Below, piece by piece: positions 1-5,486 of a stretch of DNA of 5,486 nt. How positions within the stretch are numbered: the first letter of the stretch is position 1; each line of letters opens with the position of its first letter. The notes beneath the pieces are model-generated. The model saw only the letters and a list, made by a program, of their open reading frames with translations. It was not told the origin of the DNA and searched no databases. Both the position numbers and the translations under genes were made by a program. Source of the stretch: Nitrospina sp. (GTDB taxonomy: Bacteria; Nitrospinota; Nitrospinia; Nitrospinales; VA-1); the NCBI GenBank assembly GCA_003545625.1, contig DODH01000059.1, forward strand, positions 1 through 5,486, in the 5' to 3' direction.

Positions 1-1680
1 CATCTGGTTTATGGATTGCAGGAGAATAACGGATTTTTAAAAATCATTGGGGAAGTGGGAACGGGTAAAACGATGATCTGTCGAAGTTTTCTTCGGGAAC
101 TTCGGTCCGATTTTAATATCGCTTATATTTTTAATCCATGCATCAACGCATTGGAACTGCTGCAGACGATCAATACGGAATTGGGAATTCCGGGAAAAAG
201 CAAGAGCAAAAAGAAACTGGTCGATGTTCTGAATCGCTTTTTGCTGGAAGAGAGAGCCAAGGGGCACCGTGTGGTCGTCATCATTGATGAAGCCCAGGAT
301 CTTGAACCCAGAGTGCTGGAACAACTTCGTCTGCTTTCCAACCTTGAAACCGATACCGAAAAACTGATTCAGATTGTTTTGATCGGCCAGCCCGAACTGG
401 ACAAGGTTCTGGCTAAAGAGGGGCTTCGGCAATTACGCCAGCGCATCACCATCCAATGGGAACTTTTAGCTTTAAACCTTGAAGAGACCCGGGGATATAT
501 TCAGCACCGCCTCAATGTTGCGTTGGGCAAGGGCAAGGTACGTTTTTCCCGGCAGGCAGTGGAAACGGTTTACCGCTATTCCCGGGGAATCCCCCGAATG
601 ATCAATGTGGTTGCCGACCGCACCCTGCTGATCGCCTTTACTCAAAGCACCAAAAAAATCACACCCAAGATAGTTCAACTGGCAGTGAGTGATATTGGCA
701 ACCTGGTTCCTATTGAATCCTGGGCGGACAAGTTCTGGAAGCTGGTGCTTCCTTCCGGACTGGCCGCAGGTTTGCTGTTTTTTGCCATTAACTTTTTCGC
801 TTTGCCCGATTTCAATAAAAACGCTCCCGGGGGCAAAGACATCCCCGCGTTGATCCAGGAAAACCCGATGGACCTTTCCGTTCAGGGACAACTGGTGACT
901 CGTCCTTCTGCTCCTTCGTCGGTGGTTGTTCGTCCCGCACCTCTAGCATCATCTCTCGTTGAAATTTTTCCAAAAACTGAAACGGTGGATAGCGAAGCAT
1001 TTGCCCTGCAAAGGAGGATCCCCAGTAATGGACCTCTGAGTATTCTTTATCCGGAAAAACTGGTGACCTACCTTTCCAGCCTGACACTGGTTGAAAGCAA
1101 GCTGGAAGCGGTGAAATGGATTCTGCAAGCCTGGAACCTGAACACAGGAAATCTTCAGGGTTTGACCGAGGCAGATTTGGAAATGATTGAAGAGGACTAC
1201 CAGTTATCCTCGTTCGAAGTGAACGGCACGCTGGCACGGTTGAAAAAATTGAACTATCCGGCGTTTCTTGAAATTGCCCTGCCCAACGCTCAGGGAACAA
1301 AATATCTGGCGCTGGTTTCGATTCAAGGCGATACCGGAGTATTTGGTTCGGTAGATAAAATTGAAATGCCGCTTTCCATCATTGATTCCCTCTGGACCCG
1401 CAAAGCCATTATCCTCTGGAAAGACTTTGAAAATTTACCGGAATCTCTTGGCATAGGTTACAGAGGCAAAGAAGCGATATGGTTGCAAAAAAACCTAAGG
1501 CTCCTGGGTTATTTTCAGGGACGGGAGGCTCCGTTATATGGTCCGAAAACCGTCCAGGCCATGATGAAGCTTCAGCGTAACAACAGCATCAAAGATGACG
1601 GAATCTTTAATACCGATAGCAAATTGCTTTTGTATAACCTGTTGCAGATCTATTCCACTCCAAAACTGGTTTTACATTAA
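1..1680 (+). CDS. gspA: GspA/ExeA-family AAA+ ATPase with peptidoglycan-binding domain (5' partial)
   Basis: This gene encodes the ATPase of the GspAB (ExeAB) complex, which in type II secretion systems uses ATP and peptidoglycan binding to help the secretin assemble in the outer membrane. The reading frame is open from base 1, and the TTG at 16 lies inside conserved sequence, so the true start is upstream; I estimate 30-40 residues are missing. Visible parts in order: Walker A GEVGTGKT (49-72), Walker B VVVIIDEAQD (271-300), a GQPEL segment (385-399), an LRQRI arginine motif (433-447), one hydrophobic span (742-804), a variable linker, an ExeA-like periplasmic region (about 1045-1440), and a PG_binding_1-type domain with WLQKNLRLLGYF (about 1462-1650). 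The order cytoplasmic ATPase, membrane, periplasmic binding domain fits the family. The gspB gene follows on the same strand, which supports the call. MshM-like ATPases share the AAA domain but usually lack this tail together with a gspB neighbour. Confidence 0.9.
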   Translation, partial: HLVYGLQENNGFLKIIGEVGTGKTMICRSFLRELRSDFNIAYIFNPCINALELLQTINTELGIPGKSKSKKKLVDVLNRFLLEERAKGHRVVVIIDEAQDLEPRVLEQLRLLSNLETDTEKLIQIVLIGQPELDKVLAKEGLRQLRQRITIQWELLALNLEETRGYIQHRLNVALGKGKVRFSRQAVETVYRYSRGIPRMINVVADRTLLIAFTQSTKKITPKIVQLAVSDIGNLVPIESWADKFWKLVLPSGLAAGLLFFAINFFALPDFNKNAPGGKDIPALIQENPMDLSVQGQLVTRPSAPSSVVVRPAPLASSLVEIFPKTETVDSEAFALQRRIPSNGPLSILYPEKLVTYLSSLTLVESKLEAVKWILQAWNLNTGNLQGLTEADLEMIEEDYQLSSFEVNGTLARLKKLNYPAFLEIALPNAQGTKYLALVSIQGDTGVFGSVDKIEMPLSIIDSLWTRKAIILWKDFENLPESLGIGYRGKEAIWLQKNLRLLGYFQGREAPLYGPKTVQAMMKLQRNNSIKDDGIFNTDSKLLLYNLLQIYSTPKLVLH

Positions 1681-1703
1681 AACCGGCAAGCCACCGGAGG
1701 CAA

Positions 1704-1742
1704 CTGGCAAGAGCTCTTTCAGCCGAGACAACTCTTTGCCAG
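1704..1742 (+). other. Inverted repeat between gspA and gspB
   Basis: CTGGCAAGAG (1704-1713) pairs with CTCTTTGCCAG (1732-1742), giving ten base pairs with one bulged A and an 18-base loop. It begins 23 bases after the gspA stop. The right arm is followed by CCAGCAAAAG and not a T run, so it does not look like a standard intrinsic terminator on the + strand. It could slow transcription, stabilise the upstream mRNA, or simply be the edge of the repeat element that follows. Seen by eye; no folding energy was computed. Confidence 0.5.
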
Positions 1743-1743
1743 C

Positions 1744-1794
1744 CAGCAAAAGTTATTACCCTTCCGGGGCACGAAGGCTAAGGAAAAATATAAC
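1744..1794. repeat. Dispersed intergenic repeat, copy A
   Basis: This stretch closely matches 2692-2737. Both share TTACCCTT, then GGGCACGAAGG, then TAA.GAAAA, with only scattered substitutions. It can form a stem TTACCCTTC / GAAGGCTAA (1756-1764 with 1773-1781), eight of nine positions paired around an eight-base loop. Its left side (1744-1760, CAGCAAAAGTTATTACC) also matches the AAAAGYTATTGC motif that recurs in the two other spacers. It lies between gspA and gspB and contains no gene I can support. Confidence 0.6.
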
Positions 1795-1844
1795 GTGCAC
1801 ATTGGCCCCACGCCCAGCGGACTACTTATTGAGAGTGCGATAGA

Positions 1845-2585
1845 ATGAGCACAATATTAGAGACGCTCAAAAAACTGGAAGAAGATAAAAGGTTGCTGGA
1901 AAAGGATCTGGATCTCAAGGAACTTGTCCTTCAGGAGGATCATAAGCCCCGTAAGCTGTTAAAAATTTCCAGCAAAAAGTTTGTGCCTGTGGGCCAGGTT
2001 GTGGTGGGGGTCCTCATCGGTTTAGCCCTGGTTTGGGGGCTCAAGCCATCTGCTAAAAATGAAGTGGCCCCGTTTTCTCAGGCGAATCCGGCGCAAAAAC
2101 CTCCATCTGTTTACAAAAAAAGGTTCGGAGCAACAATGGGTATTCCCTTATCCAACATTTCCGAACAGGAACAGCGTTACGAAGAGAATGTCAGCGAAAA
2201 TTTGCCACCAGTTATAGAGACTTTCGCACCGCCACCCGTTTTGGGAATTCGCGAATCCTTTGCAGAATCTGAGGCGCAGGGAATTAACGAAATTCGCGAC
2301 TTGATTCAAACCGCAAAATTAGCGGCGGAACAAGCGGAACCTTTCACTTATCCTGCGGAACTGGCCACACGAGGAATTTCTATTCCTCATCTGAAAGTAA
2401 AGGGCATCATCTTTTTTTCTCAGGGAAGTTCTTCCAACCATATTTTTGTTGCCACATCCGAAAGCAATAACCGCAAGGTCCGTGTTGGTGATACGGTGCA
2501 ATCGGCTACCCTCACGTATATTGAATCGAACCGTGTAGTATTTTCCTACCGTGGCGAAAACGTCCACCTCCGAATCGGCGAATAA
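1845..2585 (+). CDS. gspB: GspB-family inner-membrane protein (type II secretion accessory)
   Basis: GspB is a bitopic inner-membrane protein that works with GspA to position the secretin. The 246-residue product starts with MSTILETLKKLEEDK, the charged amphipathic N-terminus typical of the family. One membrane span follows (about residues 47-66, rich in V, G and L), then a proline-rich periplasmic linker (about 75-135), a helical stretch (about 145-165), and a compact C-terminal domain (about 180-246, from ISIPHLKVKGIIF through VRVGDTV to the end) that matches the usual GspB C-terminal fold. The ATG at 1845 is the natural start because the family N-terminus begins exactly there; only a weak GAGAG lies upstream. 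It follows gspA on the same strand after a 164-base gap, wide for this pair, which are normally close or overlapping. Co-transcription is likely but not shown. Confidence 0.85.
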   Translation: MSTILETLKKLEEDKRLLEKDLDLKELVLQEDHKPRKLLKISSKKFVPVGQVVVGVLIGLALVWGLKPSAKNEVAPFSQANPAQKPPSVYKKRFGATMGIPLSNISEQEQRYEENVSENLPPVIETFAPPPVLGIRESFAESEAQGINEIRDLIQTAKLAAEQAEPFTYPAELATRGISIPHLKVKGIIFFSQGSSSNHIFVATSESNNRKVRVGDTVQSATLTYIESNRVVFSYRGENVHLRIGE

Positions 2586-2587
2586 CC

Positions 2588-2737
2588 CGCTAGCGCGAGA
2601 GGCAAATTGCAATATATTCACCTGCTAGCAAAAAGTTAGTCGGCTGAAAAAGCTATTGCTCATTGGGTCCAGCGAGTTATGTTCATTCATTAGCTTTTAC
2701 CCTTGCAGGGCACGAAGGTTAATGAAAAGGATATCAC
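2588..2737. repeat. Dispersed intergenic repeat cluster, copy B
   Basis: The gap between the convergent gspB and the 113-residue gene is almost wholly made of repeated motifs. From left: the palindrome CGCTAGCG (2588-2595); GGCAAATTGCAATA (2601-2614), identical over 14 bases to 3135-3148; TAGCAAAAAGTTAGTCGG (2626-2643); GAAAAAGCTATTGCTCATT (2646-2664), whose reverse complement matches 3163-3182; and a copy of the 1751-1794 repeat at 2692-2737. The last unit forms a stem TTACCCTT / AAGGTTAA (2697-2704 with 2715-2722), seven of eight paired, and runs over the stop codon of the minus-strand gene. It might serve as a two-way terminator, but no clear T run flanks a strong stem. Confidence 0.6.
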
Positions 2738-3075
2738 GCATGCCCGAATGGGGTATCACGCTGGAGGTTGTCGATCACTTGTTTGATGGCTTTGATATGG
2801 TGTTTGGCGGATGGCATGCCTTCATGGTGGGGGTCTTCCTCTTCCAGTGAGATGATGCCGGGACCGAGGTAATTACAGTAAAAAGCTCCCAGCGGACGAA
2901 ACTTATCCAGCAGTTCATCTTCCGGGCGAGAGTTGACGACCACCAGTTTCATTGAGTCATCTGGACCGGGGTAAACCTCAAACAACCCGCCGTTCTGGAT
3001 CGTGTGGTTCTGGCAGTATGCAATAATGCGTTCGACATCTTCGGGGGAAAGTGCCTTGTATATGGTATGCAACAC
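2734..3075 (-). CDS. Hypothetical protein, 113 residues
   Basis: I do not recognise this protein. It is small, apparently soluble, with no signal peptide or membrane span. The N-terminal part (residues 9-21, LSPEDVERIIAYC) looks like a helix, the middle (about 30-75) looks like alternating strands with LVVVNSRPED, and the C-terminal part holds an acidic and histidine-rich patch (EEEDPHHEGMPSAKHH, about 78-93) followed by a helix. The start is the GTG at 3073-3075: an in-frame stop lies directly upstream, and AGGAG sits six bases before it, a good ribosome site. An out-of-frame ATG overlaps the same site but gives a protein with no sensible composition. The frame uses codons like its neighbours and no competing frame is convincing. 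It is convergent with gspB and divergent from glyQ, so it is probably a single-gene transcript. Confidence 0.7.
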   Translation of the reverse strand: MLHTIYKALSPEDVERIIAYCQNHTIQNGGLFEVYPGPDDSMKLVVVNSRPEDELLDKFRPLGAFYCNYLGPGIISLEEEDPHHEGMPSAKHHIKAIKQVIDNLQRDTPFGHA

Positions 3076-3117
3076 TCATCTCCTGTTCGCGGTTAACGCA
3101 TAAATTTTATCAGATTT

Positions 3118-3236
3118 CCAGCGTAGCCGCTGGGGGCAAATTGCAATAAGGCCACGCCTTGAGGAAATGAGCAATAACTTTTACAGTGCTTAAACCGTGT
3201 TGGCGGCTTAATAAGCTATCGCTATTTGCCTCCCCT
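3118..3236. repeat. Dispersed intergenic repeat cluster, copy C
   Basis: Most of the 211-base divergent spacer is repeat-like. It opens with the hairpin CCAGCG-TAGC-CGCTGG (3118-3133), runs into GGCAAATTGCAATA (3135-3148, exact match to 2601-2614), then AAGGC-CAC-GCCTT (3148-3160), a perfect five-pair stem with a three-base loop. GAGCAATAACTTTTAC follows at 3169-3184 (matches the reverse complement of the motifs at 1744 and 2646), and AAGCTATCGCTATTTGCC ends it at 3213-3230. The outer motifs are inverted: GCAAATTGCAATA on the left against GCAAATAGCGATA read from the right, 11 of 13 identical. The cluster must share its space with the promoters of the two flanking genes. Confidence 0.6.
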
Positions 3237-3248
3237 GCTAAGGGGGGG

Positions 3249-3276
3249 TTGACTTTATCTGCCAAACTTTGATACA
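3249..3276 (+). promoter_or_regulatory. Possible glyQ promoter
   Basis: TTGACT (3249-3254) matches five of six bases of the sigma70 -35 box. After a 16-base spacer, GATACA (3271-3276) is a weak -10 box (three of six). If used, transcription would begin only a few bases before the glyQ ATG at 3287, giving a very short or no leader; this agrees with the absence of a visible Shine-Dalgarno sequence before that ATG. The -10 match is poor, so this is tentative. Confidence 0.25.
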
Positions 3277-3286
3277 CCCAGACGCT

Positions 3287-4168
3287 ATGAATTTTCAGGA
3301 CGTTATTCTCAATCTGCAAAACTACTGGTCCTCCAAAGGGTGCGCCTTGCACCAGCCTTATGACATTGAAGTGGGCGCGGGGACGTTTAATCCGTGCACG
3401 TTTTTCCGGGTATTGGGCCCGGAACCCTATAACGCCGCCTATGTCGAGCCTTCGCGCAGACCCGCCGATGGCAGGTACGGGGAAAATCCCAACCGGCTCC
3501 AGCATTATTACCAGTTTCAGGTCATCTTAAAGCCGTCGCCTGAAGATGTGCAGGACCTTTATTTGGATAGTTTGATTTCACTGGGGGTGGACCCACTAAA
3601 ACACGATATCCGTTTTGTGGAGGATGATTGGGAGTCGCCCACCCTCGGGGCCTGGGGTTTGGGATGGGAGGTGTGGCTGGATGGCATGGAGATCACTCAG
3701 TTTACCTATTTTCAACAGGTCGGCGGCATAGATTTGAAACCCGTCACCGCCGAATTGACGTATGGACTGGAACGCATCACCATGTACCTGCAGAATGTGG
3801 ATAATGTTTATGATCTTAAATGGAACGAAAATATTTCATATGGTGATGTCCACTTGGAAACGGAAAAGCAGTTCTCGCGTTACAATTTTGAAGTGTCGGA
3901 TAAGCAGCGGTTATTCCAATGGTTTGATATGTATGAAGCGGAAGCAAAGAATTTGCTGGAGCAGGAACTGGTTCTGCCTGCGTACGACTATACTTTAAAA
4001 TGTTCGCATGCCTTCAATCAGTTGGATGCCAGGGGAGCGATCAGTGTCACGGAGCGAACCGGGTTCATTGGCCGGGTAAGAAACCTGGCTCGGTTATGTG
4101 CTGAGAAATATGTACTACAGAGGGAGGCGATGGAGTTTCCCTTGCTGAAAAAGCACCTGCAACCCTGA
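3287..4168 (+). CDS. glyQ: Glycyl-tRNA synthetase alpha subunit
   Basis: GlyQ is the catalytic alpha chain of the bacterial alpha2beta2 glycyl-tRNA synthetase; it activates glycine with ATP and charges tRNA-Gly together with GlyS in the cytoplasm. The 293-residue product is full length for the family (about 300) and highly conserved: [15 protein letters not shown] (12-26), [14 protein letters not shown] (28-41), [19 protein letters not shown] (57-75), the motif-2 region QFQVILKP (76-83), [20 protein letters not shown] (111-130), [10 protein letters not shown] (138-147) and motif 3 GLERI (160-164). The ATG at 3287 is chosen because MNFQDVI is the family's normal N-terminus; an in-frame TTG at 3269 would add six residues that are not part of it. 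No ribosome site is evident. The usual partner glyS is absent: five bases after the stop lies the end of an opposing gene. Confidence 0.97.
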   Translation: MNFQDVILNLQNYWSSKGCALHQPYDIEVGAGTFNPCTFFRVLGPEPYNAAYVEPSRRPADGRYGENPNRLQHYYQFQVILKPSPEDVQDLYLDSLISLGVDPLKHDIRFVEDDWESPTLGAWGLGWEVWLDGMEITQFTYFQQVGGIDLKPVTAELTYGLERITMYLQNVDNVYDLKWNENISYGDVHLETEKQFSRYNFEVSDKQRLFQWFDMYEAEAKNLLEQELVLPAYDYTLKCSHAFNQLDARGAISVTERTGFIGRVRNLARLCAEKYVLQREAMEFPLLKKHLQP

Positions 4169-4173
4169 AGCAC

Positions 4174-5486
4174 TTAGTCTTCGGACCATTTCTCAATTTG
4201 GGCACGAATATCACTGGCTTCAGACTTTTTGAGTTCCTCATAAATTTTTAGAGCTTTCTGTCCCCGGCTGATCGCTTCATCCAGATTCCCTTTTTTCCAC
4301 AAAGCCTGGCTCCATACCCACAATGTCTTTCCTTCCATCGAGCGGTCTTTGATTTTATGGGACACGCCCTGAGAGCCTCTTCCAAATATTTCATGGCCTG
4401 ATCTTCGCTCTGGTTGTGTATATGGACCTCAGCCAGCTGGATCAACAGTGACCCTTCAGTTGGCGGGTCATTGGTTTTGCGTACCACTTCTAACCCTTGC
4501 ACCAGATACTTCAGGGCAGCGGGGATGTTACCGGTTTTGAAAGCCGCGTCACTGATCTGCTTGATCAGTTCTCCCTGAAGCGGAGCTTTAGGAGTTTTTT
4601 GGGAAAGCGCCAGACCTTTTTCAAATGTTTCGAGAGCCTTTTTCGCTTCCCCAGTCTCCGTGTACCCTCTGCCCAGATTGTGAAGCAGAGTGATCTGCAG
4701 GGGTTTGTTCTCGTTCAGGTGGGCCAGGTCCATTCCCTGTTCCCCGGTATGGATCGCCTTATTGTATTCCTTGTTTTGTATACAAAATTTTGTTAACTGT
4801 GCTAAAAGTTTCAACTCTTCTTCTTTGTCCCCACTGGTTCTCACCAGTTCAAGGTCTTCCTCCATATAGTCAGTGGCAGAATTGCAATTATTATTTTTCA
4901 GGCAGGTCAAGACCAATTGCTGGAGAGCGGCCCTTTGCCCTTCAATATTCCCTTCTTTTTTGCAAAACGAGAGCGCGCATTGCAGGGTGTCCATCGCCTC
5001 TTGTGATCGGTTAAGCAGGACGTACTGTTGGCCCAGGTTCAGGAGGTGCTTGCGTTCAGACTCTTTGTCTTCCAGTAGCTTGGCGGAGGAGAGAGCCGCC
5101 TCAAACCACTGGATGCACTCTGCGGGGGACAGACGCTGGCCAATCATCGTGGTCCCATTTTCGGTGTAGGCACTGCAAACCCGCGCCGCGTCTTTATCCT
5201 TATCACAATGTTTGCGGCTCCATTCCATACCCGCTTTAATATTTTCGAGTTCCAGATCAAACAGCCGGAATCCTTTTATGGCGTCTTTGCCTCCCTTTTC
5301 TACATGGTGATAGGCGGTTTCCAGCACATTCATGAATTCGGTGGCAAGGCGCTTTTCTGTCATGCCCCGATCAACGGGTTTCAGTAAAGGTTTGATAAAT
5401 TTCCTAACCTGAGGGTGCAGGGAAAACCGGTTGGTATTGACATTGTGCTGAACCAGGCCAAACTTCTCCAGGCCGGTAAGTGAAAG
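4174..5486 (-). CDS. Winged-helix/TPR protein, likely C-terminal part of a STAND (NB-ARC-type) NTPase; 5' partial and frameshifted
   Basis: The frame is open through the window's right edge, so the start and any NTPase domain lie outside. The first part reads like the winged-helix end of STAND NTPases: GLEKFGLVQH, then RFSLHPQVRKF (5397-5429). Next comes LELENIKAGMEWS (5217-5255), like the E..NL.AAL.W element between this domain and the TPRs in such proteins. Seven tetratricopeptide units of 40 residues follow (5066 to 4225), each with alanine at position 24 and leucine at about 8, 11 and 32, preceded by a weaker unit (about 5067-5186). In the sixth unit the frame breaks near 4362-4365: the upstream frame runs on to a stop at 4248 with a basic, Trp/Cys-containing tail, while the shifted frame carries the rest of the TPRs and ends IEKWSED at 4174, five bases from the glyQ stop. 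STAND-TPR proteins are signal-responsive regulators or defence sensors; which applies here cannot be told. A plain TPR protein without NTPase remains possible. Confidence 0.65.
4362..4365 (-). other. Inferred two-base frameshift site in the TPR gene
   Basis: On the coding (minus) strand the bases read AGGGCGTGTCCCAT. Removing one GT of the GTGT pair gives LRASHKIKD, joins the two frames, and makes the sixth TPR unit exactly 40 residues like the others. The unit now spans 122 bases (4345-4466), where each of the five upstream units spans 120. This can be a real mutation or an assembly error. Confidence 0.6.

Noticed and set aside
37..1300. Several open frames on the minus strand under gspA (37-432, 123-341, 472-891, 812-1300)
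   Set aside because: They lie wholly inside the well-supported gspA frame, have low-complexity or odd composition, and show no recognisable domain; they are shadows.
1595..1843. Plus-strand frame overlapping the gspA end and the spacer; similar peptide to the frame at 2656-2850
   Set aside because: The likeness is limited to the DNA repeat at 1751-1794 and 2692-2737. Each frame is otherwise unrelated, and each overlaps a real gene.
2319..2621. Minus-strand frame opposite the gspB end
   Set aside because: It covers the conserved GspB C-terminal domain in antisense and has no ribosome site or family likeness.
2586..2740. Integron attC site or CRISPR-like array in the repeat cluster
   Set aside because: No RYYYAAC/GTTRRRY pair, no integrase, and no regular repeat-spacer pattern; the motifs vary in spacing and direction.
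3227..3250. CCTCCCC-TGCTAA-GGGGGGG as an intrinsic terminator
   Set aside because: The stem is short and all G/C of one kind, no T run follows, and there is no plus-strand gene just upstream to terminate.
3076..3286. T-box or other riboswitch leader for glyQ
   Set aside because: No T-box sequence, specifier stem or terminator/antiterminator pair was seen, and the hairpins present belong to the dispersed repeat.
4248..4362. The upstream TPR frame's own ending at 4248 taken as the true C-terminus
   Set aside because: That tail breaks the TPR pattern and is rich in K, R, W and C, while the shifted frame continues with a clean seventh TPR unit up to 4174.
4355..4375. Programmed ribosomal frameshift in the TPR gene
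   Set aside because: No X XXY YYZ slippery heptamer or long homopolymer is present at the junction; a simple two-base insertion explains it better.
4497..5169. Plus-strand frames opposite the TPR gene (4497-4796, 4790-5014, 4873-5169)
   Set aside because: They are antisense to a repeat protein with clear periodicity and have Cys/Ser/Phe-rich composition typical of shadow frames.

Overview
The window comes from a Gram-negative-type bacterium with mid-range GC content. The evidence is a GspA/GspB pair, which belongs to type II secretion and needs an outer membrane and peptidoglycan, and a bacterial two-subunit-type glycyl-tRNA synthetase alpha chain. The lineage cannot be fixed from sequence alone; a deltaproteobacterial or Nitrospina-like genome is a guess.

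Layout: (1) 1-1680 (+), a 5'-truncated gspA/exeA-like AAA+ ATPase with one membrane span and a C-terminal peptidoglycan-binding domain. (2) 1681-1844, a spacer with an inverted repeat and a dispersed repeat. (3) 1845-2585 (+), gspB. (4) 2586-2733, a convergent spacer packed with repeat motifs. (5) 2734-3075 (-), an unrecognised 113-residue protein with a GTG start. (6) 3076-3286, a divergent spacer with more copies of the repeat and a candidate glyQ promoter. (7) 3287-4168 (+), glyQ, with no glyS behind it. (8) 4174-5486 (-), the 3' part of a gene for a winged-helix plus 40-residue TPR protein, of the type found at the C-terminal end of STAND/NB-ARC NTPases. Its frame is broken about 190 bases before its natural end.

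GspA and GspB are known partners: the ATPase and peptidoglycan-binding protein works with the inner-membrane protein GspB to place the secretin. The other genes have no evident functional link to them. The most notable signals are a family of short AT-rich motifs (about eight copies, both orientations) confined to all three real intergenic gaps, and a two-base insertion in the TPR gene that an exact 40-residue repeat period allows to be placed at one site. No mobile-element gene, RNA gene or CRISPR array was seen, and no spacer exceeds 300 bases.
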